A stretch of 64,000 nt of DNA from Progne subis subis (GCA_022316685.1 JAKJHU010000024.1:2364501-2428500); one strand, 5' to 3'; shown: positions 13,601-24,414, counted from the stretch's first letter. Translations and numbers: made by a program. The notes: generated by a model from the letters alone, not told the origin.

Positions 13601-15257
13601 TCTATCCCATGCTGTATTTTACTGTCAGTGTAGTGGCAGTATGTACTTCAGGTGTGTGTGCTTCACACATATTCAAAAGAATATGCTGAGATGAAGCCTC
13701 ATTTGGAAAGAAACAACGTGCAGGTTGGATTTACTGGTTACATATCCAGCATTTTCCTGTAAATGGAAAATTTCCTGCATAGGGGATGCTCTGTAGATAC
13801 CATCTGCAGGTTCTGCATTTGCTGGAGTTGTGTCCCCTACTGTTTGGCAAATCTCACATTAACCTACAAAGAAAGGAAGCATGGAATAGGAATTCAGATG
13901 GGAAAATGTATTTGGTGATATGTGATCACTGTAAAAAAAAAATCCAGTGTGTAAGTAACTTTTTTCAGTATTTTGCAGTGTTTGGGACTGTTTGGAAAAA
14001 AGATTAATTTTAGGCCAATGTCTAGTTAAAAATCCATGTTTTAATGTGGAATGTTACCCAGCCAAGCTTCAACACCAAAAGTGTTTTATTGACATCACTG
14101 GAAAAATCTTGCTAATCTATGTGTTTTATAATCTGAAGAACTGGCTCTGCCAGTGCAGCCACTTGTGCCAGAAGCTACAGCTGGACTAATTGTGCAGATG
14201 CAGTAGTGCTCTGCACAGGTGTAAGAAGGCTGGAGCATGCTGGCTTCCAGCAGCCCAGACCATAAAACTTCCAGAAATTAAGTAGGCCCCAGATTAGGGG
14301 AACAGATTGGAACAGTGATTGCAATGGTTACTTTATGAAATAGTTGTGGACAAGAAGTTTGTAACAGATAAATGGTATTGATATAAATGTAGGAAGAATT
14401 ACAGGTATTTGTGCTAATCCTTGAATAAAAGAATGTACTTGGACCTAATTTAGATTAGGTGATTGAAGTTTTTCTGAAGTCAGCCTGCTAAGAAAACCTA
14501 GAAACTTTAGAATTCAGATTGAAATAAACTATTAATTCTGTCAAGAAGCTATTGCATCTCATAACTAAAAATAATATTTTGGGGAAAACATCTTAGACTG
14601 GCTTTCCAATAATGTGTTCATATTAGGCTTCAGTTCTACCTCATTGATACCCTAATGTCTCATGGACATTATTGGAAAATTTGTCAGAGTTCTAGTGAAG
14701 GTGTTGAGAGAGAATAAAAGCAACACACTCTCCCTCTTAATGCTTTCCTCTTTAGCTTTTATATTACAATACCATAGCATTAAACACTTCCCAGATGGAG
14801 AATGAGAGAACCAAGATGTTTCAGATGACCAAATCACTTAAAGTTTGGCCTATGGGATAAGCATCAACTAACTCCACAGGGAGGAAGTCATTAATATCTG
14901 ACATTAACTTCTGTTACCAGGTCCATTCTGGGCACGCTCAAAATTCGAAGTTACAAAGATCCAGGTATGCAGAATATGATAATCACAAAACCAGACAGAA
15001 CGAAAATGAAATTGTAAAATACTCTGTGTGCCCACAATCTTCTCTTCCCATATGTGGGCACTAATAGCCTCTTCTCAAGTAAAAGCTTACTTAGATTAAA
15101 AAATACTTGGAGTATCACTTGTAATACTTCATTGGAAGACAATCTTGAGTATTCTTCTGAAATGCAGAGTGCTTAATAACCTGCTTCAACTGTGAATGCT
15201 GTCAAATATTTATGCTTCCTTCCTTCCAATGTTTATTCAGAATGCATTTTTGTACAG
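10621..15257. other. AT-rich non-coding stretch with small palindromes
   Basis: No gene or dispersed repeat is recognised in these 4.6 kb. It contains a perfect 20-bp palindrome (10849-10868) and two 14-bp palindromes, TGTATGTACATACA near 12761 and AGTACTTAAGTACT at 13476-13489. Open frames are below about 100 codons and show no coding pattern. Confidence 0.55.
10849..10868. repeat. Perfect 20-bp palindrome
   Basis: AAACACTTTGCAAAGTGTTT is self-complementary over all 20 bases with no spacer. It could form a small cruciform or bind a symmetric dimeric factor. No function is known to me. Confidence 0.8.
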
Positions 15258-15530
15258 CTGGGAAGGTTGTTAGGAGCTGATGACTGGGACTGCAGAATGA
15301 CAGATATTCTTAAAGGGGAAGAAATGAAAACTTTCCATCCAGAAGATGCAGATGTTGATGTAGCCTGTGATGTGTGGTGTGAATTAGTGATGAGTAAAGT
15401 AGCATCCATGCAAGATGAAAGACTAAATCAGAGTGAAGAGGATTCCTCAGTAAATGAATCCCTTGAAAGGAAAGCACCACTTAGCAGCCCAGATTTAACC
15501 AACTTGAAACACAGACACAGAAAAAATTAA
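15258..15530 (+). CDS. Candidate terminal coding exon of an unrecognised gene (90 codons)
   Basis: A pyrimidine-rich run (from about 15214) leads to two possible acceptors: TTCAG at 15240 and TTTTTGTACAG at 15257. The second gives a phase-0 exon opening with Leu-Gly-Arg. The frame then runs 90 codons to TAA at 15528-15530. The peptide is complex and acidic in the middle (GEEMKTFHPEDADVDVACDV), with a helical-looking ELVMSKVASMQDERL segment, a serine/glutamate stretch and a basic end (KHRHRKN). This composition is unlike the AT-biased chance frames nearby. No family is recognised. It would be the last coding exon, so the rest of the gene would lie upstream behind an intron that may exceed 15 kb. 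AATAAA at 16219-16224 could serve as its poly(A) signal. Alternatives are a gene relic or a chance frame. Confidence 0.4.
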   Translation: MGRLLGADDWDCRMTDILKGEEMKTFHPEDADVDVACDVWCELVMSKVASMQDERLNQSEEDSSVNESLERKAPLSSPDLTNLKHRHRKN

Positions 15531-15849
15531 ATTATTAAGTAGCTTATGAAGATGTGGCGTAGAATAAGGGGGAACTTTTGAAAATACAGTGCTAACTTTT
15601 TAATGATTTTCTCTACGGATTGAGTACACTTCAGTGACAACTACAGTCAGGTGTCTTTTTTCATGTAAATTGTTCCGATAATTTCTAACAGACTAAAATA
15701 ATTTTAATTAGCAAATAGATAAATAGTGTAGATTAATGTAGTTAAAGATGCTCTCCAAAATAATTTTCTTTGAATTTGTCATTCTCATTTTCTTTAGAGA
15801 GGATAAGTCTTTGCTCTCAGCAATTATACTGCATAATTCACAGTACTTC
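15531..15849 (+). other. AT-rich sequence, possible 3' UTR of the preceding exon
   Basis: No ORF or repeat is visible. If the exon at 15258-15530 is genuine, this would be the start of its 3' untranslated region. That is inference only. Confidence 0.25.
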
Positions 15850-15962
15850 ATATTTTAAAATAGCTGTGCAAACATTACGTAATCTCCCAGCATCACTGTG
15901 AGCTGGATAATGGAGTCTTTCTCATTTATGGATGGTGTGATCAGGAGTTGAGCAGTGAATGC
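15850..15962 (-). repeat. MIR/L2-like SINE relic, reverse orientation
   Basis: The + strand reads, in order, a TACTTCATATTTT-like segment, CATTACGTAATCT, CATCACTGTGAGCTGGATAA, then CTCATTTATGGATG and a CAGGAGTTGAGCAG-like segment. This follows the reverse-complement order of MIR/L2 ends (lowest-order ACATTATCTC, CTCACAACAACCCTGTGAGG, CATTTTACAGATG, GAAACTGAGGC). The match is heavily diverged and made by eye. Confidence 0.4.
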
Positions 15963-18047
15963 TTTCTATAGGCTAACCAAAAGGCACAGAAAACCTGGTG
16001 ACTGTGCCACATGTTCTCATGTCAGTCAGACACTGCTTTGCATGCCACCCATTTCCATACAAGTACAGAGGGAAGTCCATGATATTATTTCTTCTTCATA
16101 GTGAGACCTTCTCCAATCTACTTCCTGCATATATTGCACGGGAATTTCAGACTGGCTTAATGAAATAGAAAAATGCTTTAGAATCACACTGTAGACCTTG
16201 GCAAATATCTCTCCTAAAAATAAATTTTAAAAATTCAGCTGACCTTTAAGCACACCCATGGTTCAGCAAAACTGTTCTGCTTTGGACTAGGCCAAACCAA
16301 ACCACCTTCAGACCCACCAGCCTATTGCCTTTCTCTTACCCTTCTTGCATTTGTTTCAGCAGGGAGAATGAGAGCACGAGCCTCCATTCTGCATTAGCAA
16401 GGTGAACTGAATGCTTTGCTGCCACCTTCCTAAAGTGCCTCCCCACCTCATGCCGAAGGGGAAAGCTGAGCTTTTCAAACAGAAAAAAAATTAGTGAAAA
16501 TCAGGAGCCTGGAATTTGAGTACCTGTTAGCTGGGATGAAATTATTTTGAGCAATGAAAATCCAAATACAAACAGGTAAGACAATACAAAGAGACTAAAA
16601 TATGAGGTATGGCTAGGAGCAAGAATAATCTAGTTTGAACCATTACTGTGGAGAGGTTTCTCTTCTGTGTGCAGCACAGCTCTGCTTCTCTCTGCATTGA
16701 GTATCCCAAGCAGTAAGTGAGTGACACAGTAGAGCATCTCATCCTTTTTCTTAAATGTAAAGCTAAGTCTATCAAGCTTATATCAAATAAAATCAGAGAA
16801 AAGTAACAACCCATTTTTTTATATGTAAGCCCTCAAATCTTTATTTCGTTGTTTGATATGCCAACATAAAGACAATCAAATGTCAGTATTTTTCACCTAA
16901 ATCATGTCTGATTTTATGTGCATAGACAATTTTGTCTTTTATATTCAAGAGTCTGAAAACATTAAATGGGTTCTTTTGGCTCCACTTATTTAAGTAACAA
17001 TTATGAAGTAATTTAAGAGATGGATTTTCAGGCTTGGCTGTATACCAGAAGTGGCCTAGCACATATATTGCACACTTTGCTATATAGTTCCACCCTTGTG
17101 TACTTAAGGGGGAAGCCATGCCCCTGGTTTGCAGTGCAGAGGTGACTTAGAGCTCTTGATCCTGCCAGATGGCTTCACATGTAGGATGGGACTTAGGCAG
17201 GATCCTGTGGCAGAAGGAATGCCTTCCACAGAAAAGACTGAAGTTTTGCATGTGTGAATCTGTATCTGTGTTTCCTTCCCCTCAGTGAATGTAAGGTATA
17301 CAATTTGGCATGCAGCTGGAAGTCTGCTGGCTCAAAAACCGTCATGACTGTTTGTGTCACCTTTTCTTTGCTATCCTGATGCTGCTATAATATTGATGCT
17401 TATGCTGATAAGTAGTGTTCAAAATGCCTGCTCCTTTTCCTAGGAGGAAATGATTAAACAACTGTCTTAGGGTACATGATTTGCTAAACTAGATTATAAG
17501 TTTTAATGTTACTTTTAAATCCACTGGAAACTGGCACCGAGCCTAGAAAGGGGAAATAATTCTAAAAAAATATTAAAATGTTTTACAACGTATTATAGAT
17601 GGCACTTCCAAAAAGGCCTCTGACCTGGATCACTGGTGGTGAATAAAGGCCAAACTGGGAAAAATTCTCTGTTATATAAGGAAGTGAGTTGATGCTGGTG
17701 TGGTCTGACTTCTGTGGATGTCAGGAGAGAAAAAAAAAAAAAAGGTCCCCAACAGATCAATCTGTAATGCAAAAGTGGCCCAGGAAAACGATGATGAAAA
17801 TTACTAAAACCATTTGACTTACATCATACCTTTTTGAAATCAGACTGAAAATAATCCTTGCATAGCAGTTAAAAACCAGATTCTCAACTAAGTGCGACAA
17901 TGTGATTTTGGAAGAACAGCTTTTAAGCTAAAACAAAGTAAAATCCCTTCTTAACACTAGTAAAATTTCATGTAATTTACTTTTCCTTGCAGTGAAATTT
18001 ATTATAAATAATTTTATATAAATCATACAATCATTAAAAAAGAATAT
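15963..18047. other. AT-rich non-coding stretch
   Basis: No gene is supported. AATAAA motifs occur at 16219-16224 and near 16787. A 14-base A run lies around 17730. Minus-strand frames of 78-90 codons at 16542-17119 show no recognised domain. Confidence 0.55.
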
Positions 18048-18417
18048 GTGATTCAGATTATAACTTTTCCAGCAGTTGAATATGCACATGAGGGCTGCAA
18101 GACTATTAGTCCAGCTAGACTCCACACCACTGCAGGCATCTTAAGAGAAAATATGGATTCCTCAAGTCCACATCCTTACCTTCCAGTGGAGTTACAGCAA
18201 CATTGGGGCCCTCTTATCCAGTACAGCACTGGTCCCACTGTAGCTCCTGTGAGTGCACATGCAGTGTATCTCAAATGGAGTGTTAAGGCACGGTATCAGC
18301 TAGCCTTAGAAAGAGCATAGGCACAACAAATGGAAAGTCTCAGGGGTTGTGTAATATGTAAAATCCAGGTACGAGGGTTTTTTCGTTTGCAGCTACAAAG
18401 AAAACAGGCACACTGAA
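18048..18417 (+). pseudogene. Broken ORF with an IQ-like peptide, unassigned
   Basis: A 90-codon frame (18048-18320) ends at TAG. The same frame continues past the stop for about 32 codons to TGA near 18415. The first part contains a proline-rich stretch (SSSPHPYLPVELQQHWGPLI) and a helical tail (VKARYQLALERA). The continuation carries IQVRGFFRLQLQRK, which resembles a calmodulin-binding IQ motif (IQxxxRGxxxR) but is two residues short between Gln and Arg-Gly. Composition looks protein-like, and the in-frame stop plus imperfect motif suggest a decayed coding remnant. A retroelement gag remnant or chance is also possible. I do not recognise the parent gene. Confidence 0.3.
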
Positions 18418-19275
18418 AACCCTCACCGAAGCACTTGCATAATCTTTCTCATGTCCTCAGCTTCCCCTTCTTATTTTGGTACACCCCTCCTCCTGCACCA
18501 CATTAAATGGCCTTCATGGACCATGAGGAGAAAAACAGTGGAAACAATAACTCATACTACAGTGGTCTGAATTCAAACCCCTCCAAATACTCTGAGGAGC
18601 ACTAGTGGCACTGGTGACCTCTTGCTCCACAGCTTCCCACTCCTACTGCCTTGCACAGCTGCAAAGTAGGATGGCAAATTTCAGAGAGGCATTGAGGCCC
18701 AGCTCTTGTTTTCACTAACTTCGTTTTGTGCCACTGTAGAAAAATAAATACTCCTTCAATATACAGCACCCTGGAGAATTAGAGAGCGAAGTTTGTGGGA
18801 GTGGAGAGTTTAGTATCCAAGAATTTCTGAAACTCTAACTGTACGTGTGTTTTGTGTGTGTATATTAGCATAAGCAGTGCTAATAAAAAAAAATTTTGAC
18901 TTGTACTTCTGGTGAATTAGAAAACTAAGAAGGGATGGACCTTGCCAGTCTCAAAATGGAGGTATCATTGCAGTTTTGCAGCTGCTTATTTTCACAGAAT
19001 CATATTGCTTTTTTTGGCTGTTCTTTACTTTAATTTTCTCTGTCATTCTTTAAAGATGAGATGTTTGATCTGCTGCAGTAGAAAGAGCTGACTTTCTCAA
19101 TGTCCAAAAAAAAAGTAATTTTTTTTTTTTTCTGTCATGTCACTGGAATGTGATCTTCTGATGTCAGGCTCCTCCTTAATTAGCTGAGAACTCAGTCCTA
19201 TAACTGGCTATTTTTTTTAATGTGGTTGGGTTTGGAATTTTATTTGATTCCTCATTCTAACACCCAGATTCCTTT

Positions 19276-19299
19276 CAAAAGTATTTCCAAATACTTTTG
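19276..19299. repeat. Perfect inverted repeat, 11-bp arms
   Basis: CAAAAGTATTT and its exact reverse complement AAATACTTTTG are separated by two bases (CC). It is an AT-rich hairpin with no known function. Confidence 0.8.
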
Positions 19300-19858
19300 G
19301 GATGAGCAATAAAGGAATTTATTTTCACATTTGAATGCAATATTTGTTTCTATAGCAGCAACCCTTCTGGGTAAGAAACTGCTGTATTCATTCATTTCTA
19401 AATTCATTCACTTCATTACTAACGTAATTTAATGATGGTTTGATCTTTTATGATAATCTCCTGCCTTTAGAAACCTTTAGTGGATCGTTTTACTGCATCT
19501 TTTTCTCTGAATCAGACTTTGCTGTTATTATTTCTTAGTCACTAGGTTGATAAGAGAGCTTAATTTCTGTGTGCTCTACAGAAAGCAATTAATGCCAACT
19601 TCTAATGAAGCATGAACTGTGAGTTTTCACAATGTCTGACAACTGATTCACTGTCCACCACAGCAGAATTCCTTTTCAGCAGGGCTTGGAAGGAAACACC
19701 ATCCATCTCTGGAGAAGGTTGCACCTCCAAAAGATGATTGTATCTGCACTGGGATGAGCAGAATTTCTTCACTGGCCACTCCCCTCACAGGTCTCATGGA
19801 TCACCACCAATACATACAATTGTTCAACTTCTCTTCTGAGGAGGGAGGAGTAGGAAGG

Positions 19859-19884
19859 GGAGCCCTGGGCAGCCTCAGGGCTCC
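19859..19884. repeat. GC-rich hairpin, 9-bp arms
   Basis: GGAGCCCTG and CAGGGCTCC flank an 8-base loop. In RNA a G-U pair could extend the stem outward. Just downstream, CCAAAAGGA occurs twice (near 19999 and 20038), giving a short imperfect direct repeat. Confidence 0.6.
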
Positions 19885-22107
19885 TCCCCTCCCAGCTGCA
19901 GTGTTGGAGAGGTAGCACTGCCCCAGCTGTGGCAAAGCCACACTCCTGCTTCCTGCTTACCAGACGTGGTAACTGCTCCCTGGGAGAAAAACCTCCTGCC
20001 AAAAGGAACCAGAATTAGCCAGGAACCTTTTCTCCTACCAAAAGGAGAGAGGTCTGAAAGGTTTCTGGTTGATTCTGCTCTTCCCAAGAATGTTCATCTA
20101 AGAGAATTCCTCTAAAATTGAAATTTTTTTTTTACTTTTAAAAAAGATCCAAAAGCGTTTCATGTTTTCCCCCACTATGGCTGTGTGTGTTTGATAGCTC
20201 AGTTATTCTGCCTCTCTGTTGTTTGAAGGTCTGAGCAGTGCTTCTGCATCCTTGAAAGTGTGTGATGCTTGCATCCTGAAAGGCCTGTGATACATTACAC
20301 CCTCTGTTCTCACCCCGCATTTCTCCCAGGACATCCCTGTGTGAGCTGTATGCAGGGGCCATGCCAATATGAAACAGAAGTTCTAAAAAATGTCTGTGTT
20401 ATGCCATGAGATTACTGTGCAGGAAAAGTGGGGGAAGCCTAAAACAAAAGTTTGAGTTCCCAGCAAAAGGTGATTATTCTCTTCACCTTTGAAGAAAATT
20501 AGTGGAGGGAGAAAGGGAAAGGATGTATTTCTTGTAAAGCTCTCTTCTTTTACCCAAAAAACCACAGGCACCTGTGTTCTGTGAAGAGCAGTAACATGAA
20601 ATAAGCAAATAAGACCAGGGATGGCAGGGATCACATCACAATGAATTAATGAAGGCTAGACAGAGCAAAAGGAAGGGAGGAGAGGGAGATGTACATGCTC
20701 ATGCAACTCCTCCCTCTCCCAGCCCATCCCAATGAGCACACTGCAGGAAAAGCTCTGCAACAGCACTCTGCTCCACAGTCAGCTGGCATTTCCAGGGAAA
20801 TCAGAGTGTACCGAGAGGATTGAACTAAAGTCACTGTATTCCCTCTCAGATGCAGTGCTTTATTTTTAGGTTATTTCACTTATCACACATGGGCTATTTT
20901 TGTCTGAGGTATGTTGATTTCATGCTTAAATAATTCAGCAAACTCTTTTTGTTGTTGTTGCAAATTGTACCGTCGCCAAAACCTCGTGGAACTCTGCTGT
21001 TAGTGCCCACGTGGGAAACCTATAATGCTGCTCTGAATGGTCTGCAATTCATTCTGCTCCATTCATTGGGGTTTCACATTTCTTTTAGCACAGACCCCAG
21101 TTCTATATGCTCTTTTACATTCTGTGTTTAGTCTAGTACTATTCCTTGCTCGCTGGCGGTTGTACTGGAAAAAGATTGTTGATATTATTCTGGCATATAT
21201 AAGCAGTAAGGATCACACCACAGTCACTTTGTTGCTTTTAACTCACATTTGAGCTTCTTGATGGAATCTTCTACTTTTTTTTCATGTGTGGATACAGTAA
21301 ACTTGGCTGGCTCTCAGTACAAAAGATGGAGCAGGCCCGGCAGAAGGTACAGTGTCCATTCAGCAGATGTGCTAGTGTTGACTGCGCTGAAATGTGCAGT
21401 CATCCCCCTTGAGCATTGCAGTAGTCTTCTAGGGGAAGGAATTCAAGTGGTTAAAAAGGTAATGCCTGTTTCTTTCAATCCGTTGATGTCTGGATTTTGA
21501 GAGTCCTGGTTTTTACATTTGCAAGTCAGTTAAATGTTAATTATTATCCTGACTAGAACATTATCTCTCTTGATTAGTATTGCAGACATTTATAGTAATG
21601 AGGCCTTCCTGTGGCTCCAAATGTTAAATTCTGCTCTTAGCATGAGTCTGTCTCTGAAACACAGGGTCTAAATGTTCAAACAAATTTGGCTACCTATATC
21701 CATCAACTGAAATAACCATTTCAGTTACTATTCTGCAAGAAACTTTCTTGATGCAAATGAAAACTGTTTTCTACTTTGGATTATATCAATAGACTTTTCA
21801 TGCAAGGAAAATTTATGCAATTTTTCCTCTCAAGTTTCAATTCAACATAGGACTCAAGTATGTGCATAATCCAATTGGAACTATTTTCATGTACACTAAG
21901 ATACTTTTCTCCTTCAAGAGTGTTATTAAAAAGTCTGTAAAAAAATTAGAATCTTTCACTTTAAAATGCCTTGCTGAATCAGAGTTGCAAAAAAAAAAAA
22001 ATAGTTCATGGACCTTTAATCTTAAATCATAAAAACAGAAATACCATTTAGTATTAAACTTCATAAGTTTTTACATTGTTGTAACTACTTGCGCTTTTTG
22101 CCCTGCT

Positions 22108-22502
22108 ATGGTTTTATTTACATGCGAATTAGACCAGTTTGGTTCAGGCACAGATTATTTCCTATCAGAAGATATACCATTACCTGAATTTCTGTTAGCT
22201 TGGATAGCAGATATTGGACTTGTTCATTGAAAAAGAATTTAAAATAGCCTTAGAATTTGGAGCCAGGGGACTTCATTGAAGTTCCAGGTAAATGGACTAA
22301 AATAGTAACTAGAGACAATAATGAATTATCTGCAGAAATAAAAACAACATATAAAAGCAATAAAAAGGAATATTTTATTGAAAAGAAACAAACACTCTTA
22401 AATTTACTTGCATCTGTTTGTATTGTCAACAGAAAAGTGACCAAAGAACTGTTTGGTTCAGGTAATTTTTACTGTTTTAGTGTTTTTTTCAAAGTCTCTT
22501 AG
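22108..22502 (+). pseudogene. Frame-broken coding remnant, unassigned
   Basis: Two protein-like frames lie close together on the same strand but not in one frame. The first runs from ATG at 22108 to TGA at 22228-22230 (40 codons, including LSEDIPLPEFLLAWIADIGL). The second is open from about 22254 to 22502 (including EPGDFIEVPGKWTKIVTRDN and lysine-rich helix-like sequence). The composition is richer than nearby chance frames. The arrangement suggests an old frameshifted coding region, perhaps a retroelement or retrogene. A donor-like CAG|GTAATT lies at about 22460. I do not recognise the family. Confidence 0.3.
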
Positions 22503-22675
22503 AAGGGTTAGTAGAGTATCTATGCATTCAAGGGTTTAGAGGTCAGTCATTGGCATAGATTAGAGATTGGTGAAGTGGTAGAAAATAAACCAGAAAAACT
22601 GGTAAAATTCCAAAATGGCAAAGAATTAACTGAGGAGTGCCCATAATAAGACCAGTTGTTTAATAGTGTCTGGAA

Positions 22676-22860
22676 ATGAGGGAGAACATTTGTAAATTAG
22701 AATTTGCATATGGCACAGAAATCGTTGGGTTAGCCAAGACTAGAGAACTCTTGAGGGACCAATACAATTTAGGCACTTGGGCAGCACAATGGCAGATGGG
22801 ATTAAATGCTGACAAATACATATTGGAAAGGATAATTGGGTTAAAATATGATTACATCAG
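22676..22860 (+). mobile_element. LINE (CR1-like) reverse transcriptase remnant
   Basis: Translation from about 22680 gives FAYGTEIVGLAKTRELLRDQ followed by WAAQWQMGLNADKY. This parallels the reverse-transcriptase region of CR1/L2-type LINEs, where an FADDTK catalytic motif is followed by a helix, then W(A)xxWQMxFNxxKC. The Tyr-Gly at the place of the catalytic Asp-Asp shows loss of function. The fragment is short and has no intact ends. The + orientation matches the CR1 3' end at 23900. Confidence 0.5.
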
Positions 22861-23148
22861 CTCCCTTAGCTGTTTAACAGTCTCATTTTTAAACCCTTCC
22901 TTTGAAGTAGTTGGCAAACACCCATTTGTTTCAGTTAGAGAGGACCCAGATCTCAGGTCTGAAATCTGAGTGCAGCTCTATAGTTTGTTTGGGAAAATTA
23001 TACAGATAACAGACTCTGCTGCTGCATTTCCTTTCAACCAGATGCAGATATTTTGCATATTTTATTTGCTGTGTGCTACCACAATTCTCCTCCTCTTCAG
23101 TCCCTGCAATATTATTATTGGGCTGCATTGCAAAGGCCACCCACCTTT
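22861..23148. other. AT-rich spacer between LINE remnants
   Basis: No clear feature is seen. It lies between the reverse-transcriptase remnant and the GC-rich patch. It may include more of the old LINE, but I cannot align it by eye. Confidence 0.4.
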
Positions 23149-23400
23149 CCTGGTACAGCCAGCCATGGATCCAACGGAGCCCTGGCGAGCTGTGGGAATG
23201 GTTGTGCCGCTGCCGTTCCGCCTGGTGCCAGCTGCTGGGAGCAGCCGTGCCCTGCTGCCCGTGCTGTGGCCTGGGCCCGGCTTTGCAGGGCTGTGGGCAG
23301 CGCCTGTCTGGGCAGCACCCACCAGCTGAGGCTCCAAAGGGGCAGCTCTGGGCAGTTCTGTGTGCCACACACGCCACATGCTGCGTGTGTGATTTAAGGT
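23149..23400. other. GC-rich patch inside AT-rich sequence
   Basis: This patch is strongly GC-rich (CCGCTGCCGTTCCGCCTGG-type sequence) with several CpGs. Frames of about 85-200 codons stay open on both strands at once, including a 201-codon minus frame (22931-23536), because stops are scarce. No peptide resembles a known domain. It separates two LINE pieces, so it could be an insertion, a decayed repeat or a small CpG-rich element. Confidence 0.35.
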
Positions 23401-23899
23401 AACTTGTGAGCTCACCCTGCAGGGAGGAGAAAAAAGCAGTGTTGAGCTTATTTCGGTTTTTCCCTGGTTCAGGTGTTAGTGGTTTATTTGTCTTTTTTGG
23501 GCTGTGGCAGTGAATCTGAATGCAGATGAAACCCAAACAGGCCTAGCTGTGGGCAATCAATTTGCGTTAATGTTTTGGATGCTGTCCCTGGACCACAAGT
23601 TCTGTTGTTGTTGCCAGCTTAGACAAATCAGCCAGTTATTAATTCTGATATACTGTGATCAGCAAGGGTGTCTAAATCAGCCAGCTACTGCAGTATTTGT
23701 ATCTCAAAAGCTGGGATGCTGAACTGAAAAATATCTAGGAAACTTCCCCAAAATAGCTATTTCTATAAATGAAAGCAATTTCAGGTACACTGCCATGCCT
23801 CTGCAGTTCAATTGACTGGGTATTCCCTGGTACAGTGCTTTGTCTGGGATCACCAAGGTTTGGAACCTGTGAAGAAATGGCTGTTCACAGAATCACTCT
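23401..23899. other. Unassigned sequence upstream of the CR1 end
   Basis: No gene or family is recognised. Frames of 66-72 codons are compatible with chance. Confidence 0.4.
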
Positions 23900-24235
23900 G
23901 TGTGTGGGAACGAGGGACTCTGGGTGGAGGAACAGACAAAGGAATGAGGCACTGGAGAGCAGCACTGTGGAAAAGGAACCTGAGGTCCTGCTCGATGATG
24001 AGCTGGACATGAGCCAGCAGAGCCCTGGCAGCCAGGAGGGACATCCCTGTCCTGGGGTCACCAGGAGCAGCATCACCAGCTGGCAAAGGAAGGGATTGTC
24101 CCCTCTGCTCTGCACTGGGGCGGCCTCACCTCGAGGTGGTCCTCTGAAGGGCCTGAACTTAGATTTCAATGATCCTTGTGGGTCCCTTCTGACTCAGGAT
24201 GTTGTATGAGCTTATGATACTATCTTTTGGATCCT
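23900..24235 (+). mobile_element. CR1 LINE, 3' end, 5'-truncated and internally deleted
   Basis: Characteristic CR1 blocks occur in order: GAGAGCAGCACTGTGGAAAA, GATGAGCTGGACATGAGCCA, GGCAGCC...CCTGTCCTGGGGTC, CCCCTCTGCTCTGCACTGG with CGGCCTCACCTCGAG, then a jump to the extreme 3' end GATCCTTGTGGGTCCCTTCT and CTCAGGATGTTGTATGAG. The final GTATGAGCTTATGATACTAT is a decayed form of the ATTCTATG-type terminal repeat. The jump near 24140 removes several hundred bases of the usual 3' region. The 5' boundary is approximate. Too truncated and mutated to be active. Confidence 0.85.
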
Positions 24236-24380
24236 GAAATTATTTATTCACACTGTATAGGTCAGAAAGCATCCTCCTGTTCATGGACAAGGTCACAATT
24301 TTTTTTAGTCCATTTCCTCATTCTGTTCCAGGAGTTTGTATAATCATCTTGATGAATCTTCTCCCTTAGTTGTCAGAATT

Positions 24381-24382
<2 letters not shown>
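24236..24382. other. Spacer between CR1 end and poly(A)-tailed segment
   Basis: Nothing recognisable. Its right edge (CCTTAGTTGTCAGAATTCC) abuts the poly(T) run and would be one side of any target-site duplication of the neighbouring minus-strand insertion. Confidence 0.4.

Positions 24383-24414
<32 letters not shown>

Larger units (their letters stand above)
18418..22100. other. AT-rich non-coding stretch with two inverted repeats
   Basis: No gene is supported. T and A runs occur near 19118 and 21988. Two short inverted repeats are listed separately. The 83-codon frame at 21249-21500 and the 60-71-codon frames at 20949-21252 have no recognised domain. A moderately GC-rich segment lies at 19680-20060. 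Confidence 0.55.

Noticed and set aside
22931..23536. 201-codon open frame on the minus strand, the longest in the window
   Set aside because: It is carried through the GC-rich patch where stops are scarce. Frames of about 85-119 codons are open in the same place on both strands, and the peptide has no domain or conserved motif.
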